From an uncultured Desulfovibrio sp. (GTDB lineage: Bacteria; Desulfobacterota; Desulfovibrionia; Desulfovibrionales; Desulfovibrionaceae), in the NCBI GenBank assembly GCA_947038175.1, contig CAMQVJ010000005.1, positions 1 to 54,827 of the forward strand: a stretch of 54,827 bases of DNA, in the 5' to 3' direction. Position 1 is the stretch's first letter. Every line of letters begins with the position of its first letter. Below are positions 1 through 7,868 of this stretch, one piece after another. The translations under genes were made by a program, and so were the position numbers. The notes below the pieces were generated by a model. It did not search any database and was not told where the DNA came from. It saw only the letters and a program-made list of their open reading frames with translations.

Positions 1-99
<99 letters not shown>

Positions 100-3000
100 C
101 TAGCCTGTATACCAAGTTGCTTTTGCTCTGACTTTCTGCCCTGCTTTGTTGTTAAAGAGAACATAACCGTTGTCTCTTCCAAACTCCCAAATTTTCTTTG
201 TAAGCTCCACGTCTTTTTGGCAGTAGTGGGCAATTTCGTCTATTTTTCCTTCTTTCCACCAGCGTAGGGCTTGTAAACCGTCCGCACTTTTTCCTATGTC
301 AAAGGTGGCTTGCCCGACGTTTTCAAGGCTGACTCTGTAGCCGAGGGCTTTTTGAATCTCTGATAGTATGTCGAGGGAAGGCAATGTCCATAAATCGTAA
401 TCTGCAAAAGGCTGTAATACTTTGTAATCGAAACCTAGGGTATTGAAACCAATGACAAAATCCGCATTTTCTAGGCATTTAAAGAGTGCGGTTAGTTCTT
501 CTTGTAGAAAATGTTTATATTCTTTGCCATCCCATAATACTGCGATGCTCACGCCCATATTCTGCGCAAAACCCCAGCCCCCAACTTCCTCGGCGCTGTA
601 GCGAGTTTCCACATCTAAAACCATAACATGGGTGTCGTCTTTTTCTGTGAGTGCTTTTTTTGCTCGCTCTAAAATTAGACTGGCTTGATTGCCTTCTGTT
701 TTCTTTGTGCATATTGCACCTATTTCTATCATATCTTTATTGCGCTTTTTTACGGGGTTATTGTCATAGGAAGTGATGGAAATAATATCAGAAATCAAAT
801 CAGTCTTTTCTTTTTTCGTCACACTTTCGTATTTTTGAGGAGCCGCCTTCATTATGCTTTTTACAAGAAAGAGGGCGCTTGCTTTGTCGATTGGCCTGTT
901 GCCTGAACCGCATTTCGGGGAGATAACACAAGAGGGACAGCCAGCTTCACAGGGGCATACTTCTAGTGTTTTTTCTATGGCACAAAATAAATCCTCTAGT
1001 TTGTAGAAGGCATCTCTGGTTAAACCTGCGCCCCCTGCGAGCCCATCATAAATAAAAATTGCTGGACTGTTGAGGTCAGGATGCAAGGGGGTGGAAATTC
1101 CTCCAAGGTCTGTCCTGTCTGCCATGATGAAGAGGGGTAAAAGCCCTATACCTATATGTTCCATGGCGTGAATAGCCCCCATGAAATGCATATAATTTTC
1201 TTCAAGCTCGTTTCGGCATTCGTCTGGAATAAGAAACCAAACCCCTTCTGTCTCAAATACGAGGGGTGGTAAATCCAAACTTTGTATATCGAGTAATTTC
1301 AAATTACCATTGAGGCGTCTTTCATAGCCCGTGACTATTTCTGTCACTCGTAAACGCCCGAAACCGATGGGCGCAGAAAAGGCATAATCACATTTATATT
1401 CTTCTAAAATTTCTGTTGATTTATTGGTGCGCACTCTTGTATGCCAAGAGATTTTTTCTTTGTGGGCGTAAATCTTTTTCGTTGCAAAATCGACTTTATC
1501 AATATGATAGGTTTTTCCCCTGTGTACGTATACTGCCCCTTCGTGGGTTTCCATATAGGCTTGCCGTAAATCGACCGTGCCTATTACTATATCGTTTGAA
1601 GCTACGGCGAGGGAATTTTCTATTTGTACAGGAATTTGGGCATGAGTATTTTCTATTTGTGTATGGGTTTGTGCATAGGTATTTTCATGGAGAGCGTTTT
1701 CTCCTTCTACGTTTGTGACTTCATTATTTTTTATAGCTCTATTATTTGCTGAATTTTGCCCTAAACTGTCTTGCCAAAAAGTGCGTAGGGAGGAGGCATC
1801 AAGATTTTTTATACGAGTGATTGCATCGGAAATATTGCGTTCCATAATGGTAAAGGTCGCCCCTGCCCCACGTAAATCAACATGGCGTTGGGGTTTCTTT
1901 CGTGCGGCAAAAAAACTTGTTCCTTGTGCGTCTTCTAAAAGAAGACCTTGACCGCAAAGCCTTGTAAGACTTGCCTTTGAAGATTCTCTGTTGAGCCACT
2001 TCCCGTCAAAAAGTTGGGGGCGTAAGGACATTTCTGCGGCTGCACATTCTAGGTGTTTATCGAGAATCACTTCATTATCAATACTCAAAATGGCATTTTC
2101 TGCTGGTCTGGAAAAAAATTCTTCAGGGTTTTGCATAAAATATTGATCGAGAGCGTCTTCCCCTGCGAGAAGAAAAACGGCAGATTCCTGTCCCTTTCGA
2201 CCCACTCGCCCACCTCTTTGCAAGGTAGACATAATAGTTCCTGGATAGCCTACGAGTATGCAAATATCTAAATGCCCAATGTCGATACCAAGCTCTAAAG
2301 CGCTTGTGGAAACGACACAAAGTAAATCCCCATTTGCCATGCGCTCTTCAATGGCTCTACGTTCTTCCACTAAAAAGCCCGCACGATAGGCGCTTATTTT
2401 GCCTCGATAGCTGTTTGTTTTTTCGCTTGCCCAAAGGCTAATAAGTTCTGTCATTCTTCTAGAACGGCAATAAACTATAGTTCTTAAATTACGTTTGAGC
2501 GCCGCTTTTATAAGCCCAATAGCCAAGGTGGACGGGCTTTCTTCTGGGTTCATAAAAACAAAATGACGCTTTCCTCTGGGCGCTCCCGATTCTTGTATGA
2601 GAGCAGGGTTTTCTATACCTAATAAATTTTGTGCAAGCTCAAGCGGATTACCCACTGTTGCCGTGCAAAGTATGCGTGTCGGTGAAGCATTATAGCGAGC
2701 GCAAATTCTTTCTAAACGACGCAAAACAAGCGCCATATGGCAACCAAAAATTCCCCGATAAGTATGCGCTTCATCAAGTACTATATAGGATAGGGAGGCA
2801 ATAAATGTTGTCCAGTTTTCATGCCACGGAAGAATCCCAAGATGTAACATATCGGGATTCGTGATTAATATATGGGGAGGATTCTTACGAATTTTTCTAC
2901 GTGCGTAATCGGAGCTATCTCCGTCATACACTGCAATTTCAGGGCGTGCGTCTTTGGGCCATGTGCTGACCATATTATTTAATGCTTTATATTGATCCTG

Positions 3001-3342
3001 CGCCAAAGCTTTGAGAGGAAACATATAAAGAGCCCTTGAATCAGGGTCTTGCAAGAATTTTTCAAGCACAGGTATGGTATAAACAAGGCTTTTTCCGCTT
3101 GCCGTGGGTGAAGTGATAACTAAATCACGCCCAGCACGAACCGCATCGACAGCGTGGGCTTGATGCGTATAAAGAGCATCGATGCCAAAACTTTCCAGTG
3201 TTTTTTGCATCACACGGGATAAAGGGCGTTTGGGTTCATCGAATTTCCCATCTTCTTCAGAGAAAATACGATGATAGGCAATTTGTCTCGCCATTATGGG
3301 GGCAGCACAAAGCGCCGCTAAATATTCTGCAACAGTAGCCAT
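100..3342 (-). CDS. DEAD/DEAH-box helicase (MrfA/YprA-like) fused to a C-terminal 3'-5' exonuclease domain
   Basis: Superfamily 2 helicase of about 1080 residues. Motif I TASGKS lies at about residues 80-85, the DEAH box at about 190-193 and CTATVGNP (motif III) near 230. A four-cysteine cluster (CPCEAGCPSC, then C further on) near 795-812 is typical of the DUF1998 zinc module of MrfA/YprA helicases. Residues 907-1080 form a second domain with the exonuclease motifs DVET (Exo I), GFNTLGFD (Exo II) and YCQKDVELT (Exo III), resembling the YprB/MrfB RNase H-like fold. In Bacillus, MrfA and MrfB are separate proteins that act in mitomycin C lesion repair; here both activities appear in one chain. 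A repetitive Gln/Asn/Thr-rich insert (IENTHAQIPVQIEN) precedes DUF1998. I place the start at the ATG at 3342, which overlaps the hypE stop as TAATG, so translation is probably coupled. A TTG two codons upstream is less likely. Confidence 0.87.
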   Translation of the reverse strand: MATVAEYLAALCAAPIMARQIAYHRIFSEEDGKFDEPKRPLSRVMQKTLESFGIDALYTHQAHAVDAVRAGRDLVITSPTASGKSLVYTIPVLEKFLQDPDSRALYMFPLKALAQDQYKALNNMVSTWPKDARPEIAVYDGDSSDYARRKIRKNPPHILITNPDMLHLGILPWHENWTTFIASLSYIVLDEAHTYRGIFGCHMALVLRRLERICARYNASPTRILCTATVGNPLELAQNLLGIENPALIQESGAPRGKRHFVFMNPEESPSTLAIGLIKAALKRNLRTIVYCRSRRMTELISLWASEKTNSYRGKISAYRAGFLVEERRAIEERMANGDLLCVVSTSALELGIDIGHLDICILVGYPGTIMSTLQRGGRVGRKGQESAVFLLAGEDALDQYFMQNPEEFFSRPAENAILSIDNEVILDKHLECAAAEMSLRPQLFDGKWLNRESSKASLTRLCGQGLLLEDAQGTSFFAARKKPQRHVDLRGAGATFTIMERNISDAITRIKNLDASSLRTFWQDSLGQNSANNRAIKNNEVTNVEGENALHENTYAQTHTQIENTHAQIPVQIENSLAVASNDIVIGTVDLRQAYMETHEGAVYVHRGKTYHIDKVDFATKKIYAHKEKISWHTRVRTNKSTEILEEYKCDYAFSAPIGFGRLRVTEIVTGYERRLNGNLKLLDIQSLDLPPLVFETEGVWFLIPDECRNELEENYMHFMGAIHAMEHIGIGLLPLFIMADRTDLGGISTPLHPDLNSPAIFIYDGLAGGAGLTRDAFYKLEDLFCAIEKTLEVCPCEAGCPSCVISPKCGSGNRPIDKASALFLVKSIMKAAPQKYESVTKKEKTDLISDIISITSYDNNPVKKRNKDMIEIGAICTKKTEGNQASLILERAKKALTEKDDTHVMVLDVETRYSAEEVGGWGFAQNMGVSIAVLWDGKEYKHFLQEELTALFKCLENADFVIGFNTLGFDYKVLQPFADYDLWTLPSLDILSEIQKALGYRVSLENVGQATFDIGKSADGLQALRWWKEGKIDEIAHYCQKDVELTKKIWEFGRDNGYVLFNNKAGQKVRAKATWYTG

Positions 3343-4400
3343 TAGCAAATACGTGGTAAGGGCGCTCCCTCGAGCATATTGAGTAAACGCTTGCCGCCCA
3401 TGAGAGTAACGAGAACTACTTGCCCCGTTTTTTCATGCCCTGTGTTATTGCCTGATTGATTATCTGTTTTACTACTTGGAAGAGCGCTGACTTCCCCTAT
3501 GCAAACCGCATCCTTACCCTTTTCATCAGCACGCATTATTTCTAAAGCTTGCTGCATTTTATCTTTTGGCACAATACAAAGAAGCTTTCCTTCATTGGCC
3601 AAGTAAAGAGGGTCTAAACCTAATAAGGAAGCACCCGCTCGCACGTTTTCTTTTACAGGCAAACGATCTTCAAAAAGTGTACAGCGGACACAAGACTGCT
3701 CTGCTATTTCGTTGAGCGTAGTTGCAACGCCCCCTCGTGTGGGGTCTCGAAGCACATGGATATCCCCAACTTCAAGCATAAGTCTTTCAATCATATGATT
3801 CAAACTTGCGCTATCGCTTGCGATATCACTCACAAAAGAAAGATTATCCCTTGCAGCCATAACGGTTAAACCATGATCACCCATGCTTCCGCTTAGCAAA
3901 ATAACATCGCCCTCTTTTGCGTTATGCCCAGAAGGAGAACCGAGGGAGCAGGTAGGAGGAATAATTTCACCGATGCCCGTGGTATTTATAAAAATCTGGT
4001 CACAAGCGCCCTTAGGTACAACCTTTGTATCTCCAGTTACGATTTTCACACCAGCTTCACTTAAGGCAGAAGACATGGAAATAACAATTTTTTCAAGCAC
4101 TTCAAGCTCAAGGCCTTCTTCTAAGATAAAGGCACAGCTTAAATATTTTGGCCTAGCCCCAAGCATGGCAACATCATTGACCGTGCCGTGAACGGCAAGC
4201 GTGCCAATATCACCACCAGGAAAAAAAAGAGGACTTACGGTATAACTATCGGTACTCATGGCAATGGGAGACGACATATGCAAAAGCGCCGCATCGTCCA
4301 TTTTAGCTAAAATATCATTGTCAAAATGTTTCACAAAAATATCATTAATAAGTCGCATCGAAGCTCTACCACCACTGCCAGCATCTAAAAGTAATTTCAT
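3342..4400 (-). CDS. hypE: Hydrogenase maturation factor HypE (carbamoyl dehydratase)
   Basis: HypE converts the carbamoyl group that HypF places on its C-terminal cysteine into a thiocyanate, the source of the CN ligands of [NiFe] hydrogenase. The 352-residue protein has the normal PurM/AIR-synthase-like fold: an N-terminal STDSYTVSPLFFPGG block that binds ATP, GTLAVHGTVNDVAMLGA, and DPTRGGVATTLNE in the C-terminal half. It ends in PRIC, so the essential terminal cysteine is present. The start has a GGTGA ribosome site six bases upstream and lies 15 bases after hypD. The presence of hypD-hypE predicts [NiFe] hydrogenases elsewhere in the genome; hypF, hypC, hypA and hypB are not in this window. 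Confidence 0.97.
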   Translation of the reverse strand: MKLLLDAGSGGRASMRLINDIFVKHFDNDILAKMDDAALLHMSSPIAMSTDSYTVSPLFFPGGDIGTLAVHGTVNDVAMLGARPKYLSCAFILEEGLELEVLEKIVISMSSALSEAGVKIVTGDTKVVPKGACDQIFINTTGIGEIIPPTCSLGSPSGHNAKEGDVILLSGSMGDHGLTVMAARDNLSFVSDIASDSASLNHMIERLMLEVGDIHVLRDPTRGGVATTLNEIAEQSCVRCTLFEDRLPVKENVRAGASLLGLDPLYLANEGKLLCIVPKDKMQQALEIMRADEKGKDAVCIGEVSALPSSKTDNQSGNNTGHEKTGQVVLVTLMGGKRLLNMLEGAPLPRIC

Positions 4401-4415
4401 ATATTCACCATTATA

Positions 4416-5558
4416 TTAATCTAAAATAATACCTTGATAATTATACCAAGCGGCACAACTGCCTTCTGTAGAAACCATGCATGGCCCCGTAGGGTTTTGA
4501 GGAGTGCAACGCTTACCAAATAAAGGACATTCAGAAGGATTGATTTTTCCAGAAAGTACGTCACCACACTTACAGCCAGGCAAAGGCTTTGTTTCTACTA
4601 ATTGAATATCGTAACGAACTTTAGCGTCGAAATCTGCAAATTCCCCACGAATAGCAAGCCCACTTTGCGGAATAAGCCCAAGCCCTCGCCACTGCGTATC
4701 ACAAACAGAAAAAACCTTATCTAAAATAGCTCGAGCTGCTGGATTTCCAGCGTCATCAACCGCTCTCTTGTAGCCGTTTACGACTTCGGGAACGCCTGCA
4801 ATTTTTTGCTCTACAATAGAATAAAGAGCATGAATAATATCCGCAGGCTCAAAACCTGCCACAATAGCAGGGCATTTATATTTTTCTGCAATAAATTTGA
4901 AAGGCTCTAGCCCAAGAATAAGCGCCACATGTCCTGGTAATAAAAAAGCATCAATCCGAGCGGAAGAGGCGCTCTCAGCTGAACTGTCAATTAAAGTATC
5001 ACTTGAACCCATAAGAGCATGCAAAGCAGGGGGAACAAGTTTATGACATGAAAAAACAGAAAAGTTATTCAGCCCCATCTTTTTTGCTGTCAATAAAGCT
5101 CCTGCGATGGCTGGCGCTGTTGTTTCAAAACCAACACCAAGAAACACCACGTCACTTTGCGGATTTTCTTTTGCAATTTGGATAGCATCAAGAGGAGAAT
5201 ACACTATTTGCACACGAGCACCATTTGCTTGTGCGTGCTTCAAACTTCTTCCATCGGGTGCAGGAACTCGAATCAAATCACCAAAAGTCGCTATAATTAC
5301 ATTTTCTTTTTCTGCTAATTGGATAAAAGTGGCGACCTCTGCATCATGGGTGACACAAACAGGACAACCCGGCCCAGACAAATGTATAAGCCCAGACGGC
5401 AACAAAGAGCGTAAACCACTTTGAAAAATAGAAACGGTATGCGTTCCGCACACTTCCATAAAACGTATTTCTTTGCCGTATTTCTGTAATTGCATATCCA
5501 GTTTAGCAAGCAACGCTTTGCACATAGCAGCATCATGGAATGAATGTGAAAAATCCAT
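4416..5558 (-). CDS. hypD: Hydrogenase formation protein HypD
   Basis: HypD is the iron-sulfur scaffold that, with HypC, assembles the Fe(CN)2CO unit of [NiFe] hydrogenases. Visible signatures are MEVCGTHT (residues 35-42), LSGPGCPVCVT, GFETTAPA, and a C-terminal four-cysteine region (CKCGDVLSG, CPLFGKRC, GPCMVSTEGSC) that holds the [4Fe-4S] cluster. The length of 380 residues is usual. A GGGGGA ribosome site precedes the ATG. It is the first gene of the hypD-hypE-helicase unit. The upstream tolC-like gene is closed off by a hairpin terminator at 5578-5618, so the hyp promoter must lie within or just downstream of that terminator (TATAAGAT near 5570 on the minus strand is a possible -10). Confidence 0.97.
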   Translation of the reverse strand: MDFSHSFHDAAMCKALLAKLDMQLQKYGKEIRFMEVCGTHTVSIFQSGLRSLLPSGLIHLSGPGCPVCVTHDAEVATFIQLAEKENVIIATFGDLIRVPAPDGRSLKHAQANGARVQIVYSPLDAIQIAKENPQSDVVFLGVGFETTAPAIAGALLTAKKMGLNNFSVFSCHKLVPPALHALMGSSDTLIDSSAESASSARIDAFLLPGHVALILGLEPFKFIAEKYKCPAIVAGFEPADIIHALYSIVEQKIAGVPEVVNGYKRAVDDAGNPAARAILDKVFSVCDTQWRGLGLIPQSGLAIRGEFADFDAKVRYDIQLVETKPLPGCKCGDVLSGKINPSECPLFGKRCTPQNPTGPCMVSTEGSCAAWYNYQGIILD

Positions 5559-5577
5559 ATTTCCCCCATCTTATATT

Positions 5578-5618
5578 AAAAAAAGGCTTTGGAAAATACA
5601 ATCCGAAAGCCTTTTTTA
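5578..5618 (-). terminator. Intrinsic terminator of the tolC-like gene
   Basis: AAAGGCTTT and AAAGCCTTT arms are separated by about 15 bases and followed by a T run on the minus strand. The hairpin lies between the tolC-like stop (5673) and the hypD start (5558). Confidence 0.8.
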
Positions 5619-5672
5619 TGAGAAAGCAAATAAATCATATAAGAGCGATAACATACGCTATCGCACAAAAAC

Positions 5673-7019
5673 TTAGTTAATAACTTCATCCGCCTTTAAT
5701 GCGGGGTGAATTTCGCCAAGAGCGACATAAATAGTAGAAAGAGCCATCAAATAACCAGCTTTAGAGGAAATATACGCAAGCTCTGCTTCAGCTAAATCAG
5801 ATTGAGCTGTGAGCATTTCAAGGTTTGTTCCAAGCTGATATTCGTAACGTATTTTTGCATCTGAATAAGATTGGCGTGCACTATCAAGGGAGCGTATCGC
5901 AACATCAACTGTTCTACCAGCGTCCTGTAATTTCAACAAAGATGTTTTCACATTCAGAGCAGCTGTATTAAAGGCAAGTTCCACTTGTGCTTGTAACGCT
6001 TCTACACCTGATTTTGCTTGCTTTACTTTGAAATATTTTTGACCAGAACTGAAAAGATTCATCTGTGCAGTAATATTAAAAGTGGTATTTTCTGTTGGCT
6101 CAAGCATTTTTGCTTGTTGGCTCATGCTCCTCGTTGCACGTAAATTACCACTAGCAGACCAGTCGCCACCTATGGTTGAATATTCCATGCCAGCGGTGAT
6201 TTGCGGTAAAAATGAGCTTCTTGCGATGCCTAAATCTTTTTCCGCTTTTCCTAAGCTTTTTTCTGCCATTTGCACATCAGGCAATTGAACAAAAGCTTTT
6301 TCCACTGCGCTTGCAAATTCTATTTCAAAAGGAATAATTTCCAATGAGCCAACATATGAGCTGTCAGCGTCAACAGGAATATTTAGCATGGAGTTTAGCT
6401 GAGCACGGAAGCTATCCCGATTATTTTCATTCTCGATAAGTGTTGCCTCAGTGGAAGACATATCAAGTTCCGCTTGCAAAACATCAATTTTAGGGCGTAA
6501 ACCTAAGTCATAACCAGATTTAGCGATACCGAGTTGAACCTTTGCTCTTGCCAAGGATTGTTTTGAACTAGCAACACTTTCTTCAGCCATAAGGTACTGT
6601 AAGAAAAGAGATTGCACTGTGCTTGCTATATTAATATCTGTTTTTCTTACTTGTAAAGTTTGGTATTCAAATTCAAGCTTTGCTTTTTGTGTAGAATTTA
6701 AAAGATTAAATCCTGTAAAAAGGGGCTGCGTCACTGTAAGATTCCACGCATAGGTGGTCTCATCTTTGAGCTTATCAATAGCACTAGGATGCGGGTCACG
6801 CTCAATGACATAACCAGTATTAATGCTAGGACCAAAAGCCCCACGAGTCACATTCAAAGCAGACTTAGACGCCTCGGCTTGTTTATCCGCACTTATAGCA
6901 TTAGGATTCGCTTTAAGTGCCTGTACAACAGCTTCTTTCATGGTGAAAGTATATGCTGAGGCAGAAGCCGGGTTAGTAAATGCCAAGGCAAGTATTGCGG
7001 TAAAAAGAATTTTTTTCAT
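5673..7019 (-). CDS. TolC-family outer membrane efflux/secretion protein
   Basis: A 448-residue protein with a clear signal peptide (MKKILFTAILALAFT, cleavage after about residue 22, ASASA) and the duplicated OEP layout: long amphipathic, Ala/Gln/Ser-rich helices with beta segments around TYAWNLTVTQPLFTGF and TTFNITAQMNLFSSG in the two halves. TolC-like trimers form the outer membrane channel of RND efflux pumps and type I secretion systems. The final YELGTNLEMLTAQSDLAEAELAYIS-like stretch (here beginning YEYQLGTNLE) is typical of the family. No membrane-fusion or inner-membrane pump gene is adjacent, so its partner cannot be named. A GAGGAG ribosome site precedes the ATG. Confidence 0.9.
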   Translation of the reverse strand: MKKILFTAILALAFTNPASASAYTFTMKEAVVQALKANPNAISADKQAEASKSALNVTRGAFGPSINTGYVIERDPHPSAIDKLKDETTYAWNLTVTQPLFTGFNLLNSTQKAKLEFEYQTLQVRKTDINIASTVQSLFLQYLMAEESVASSKQSLARAKVQLGIAKSGYDLGLRPKIDVLQAELDMSSTEATLIENENNRDSFRAQLNSMLNIPVDADSSYVGSLEIIPFEIEFASAVEKAFVQLPDVQMAEKSLGKAEKDLGIARSSFLPQITAGMEYSTIGGDWSASGNLRATRSMSQQAKMLEPTENTTFNITAQMNLFSSGQKYFKVKQAKSGVEALQAQVELAFNTAALNVKTSLLKLQDAGRTVDVAIRSLDSARQSYSDAKIRYEYQLGTNLEMLTAQSDLAEAELAYISSKAGYLMALSTIYVALGEIHPALKADEVIN

Positions 7020-7144
7020 TGCATCTCCTCGATAACGAGCGCATCAAATTTATATTTGTAAAATCTATAAGCATATGAACGCACACCAATGCGTCAGATA
7101 AAATAACTTAAAAATCTATCTGTGTAAAGAAAAGTTCTTATAAT

Positions 7145-7203
7145 TTTTAGTGTTCTTACACTGGAATGATGTGAGAGGCTTTGCCTCTCGCGTTGCTCTC
7201 TAT
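7145..7203 (-). repeat. Partial modular intergenic repeat, inverted copy
   Basis: Read on the minus strand it contains GAGAG, then GAGAGGCAAAGCCTCTC (7173-7189), then ACATCATTCCA. The same hairpin with similar flanks closes the elements at 21579-21595 and 49245-49261. It lies just downstream of the acetyltransferase gene. The hairpin is not followed by a T run, so it is not a standard terminator. The remaining bases back to the tolC-like start (7019) are AT-rich and must hold that gene's promoter. Confidence 0.65.
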
Positions 7204-7207
7204 TTCC

Positions 7208-7732
7208 CTAAACACATACCTTAATAAATAAAGAGCACGACTCTACATAATAAAAGCCTTGAGATTTTAAAAGATGACTAGAAGGCGTATTTTTGAGAGA
7301 GCTTGTTCCTGCAAGGATAAAGCCACCTTTATGCTCTAGTTTTTCGCATAAAGCCTGTATCATTTTTTTAGCCAAGCCCTTCCCTATAAAATCTGTATTA
7401 CCAATGGCATAATCAATAAAATACACAGGAAAATCCGACAATAAATTGACTTCATCAGACGTCTTAAAGTTATCCAGAGTACGTGAATATTCAACGGGTA
7501 TTTGCTCACTAATTTGAGAAAAAAAAGTTTCATATTCCGAAGGCATTTGCTTCGTATACCGACAAAATCCGACACGCTCCCCCTCATAATAAACCATAAA
7601 AGAAGAACTCGGTTCATACTCAAATTCCGTGAGCCAATATTCTGAATCACCAAACCAACGATAAATATGTTCACTATCGAACCACTGTTCCAATAATTCC
7701 CTATCAGAACTTTGTATACTCACGAGTTTCAT
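7208..7732 (-). CDS. GNAT-family N-acetyltransferase
   Basis: About 174 residues with the GNAT pattern: an N-terminal strand-helix segment (MKLVSIQSSDRELLEQW), the central strands SSFMVYYEGERVGFCRY and FPVYFIDYAIG, the acetyl-CoA loop FIGKGLAKKMIQAL, and a final GTSSLKNTPSSHLLKSQGFYYVES in which the N..S..LL...GF motif is clear. It resembles aminoglycoside 6'-acetyltransferase-like and RimJ-like GNATs, but the substrate cannot be read from sequence. I chose the ATG at 7732 because it has an AAAGG site upstream and gives the usual GNAT N-terminus; ATGs further upstream extend into the divergent promoter region shared with the M16 protease. Confidence 0.8.
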   Translation of the reverse strand: MKLVSIQSSDRELLEQWFDSEHIYRWFGDSEYWLTEFEYEPSSSFMVYYEGERVGFCRYTKQMPSEYETFFSQISEQIPVEYSRTLDNFKTSDEVNLLSDFPVYFIDYAIGNTDFIGKGLAKKMIQALCEKLEHKGGFILAGTSSLKNTPSSHLLKSQGFYYVESCSLFIKVCV

Positions 7733-7868
7733 ATATTTACGACCTTTATTTACAATATTCATGTATACTCTTGCACCAACACAGCAGACGTACAAATTTG
7801 ACAAAAGCATACAGGTGCATTATTATATTACAACTAAAAAAATACAACAAGATATTTTAGGAGATATT

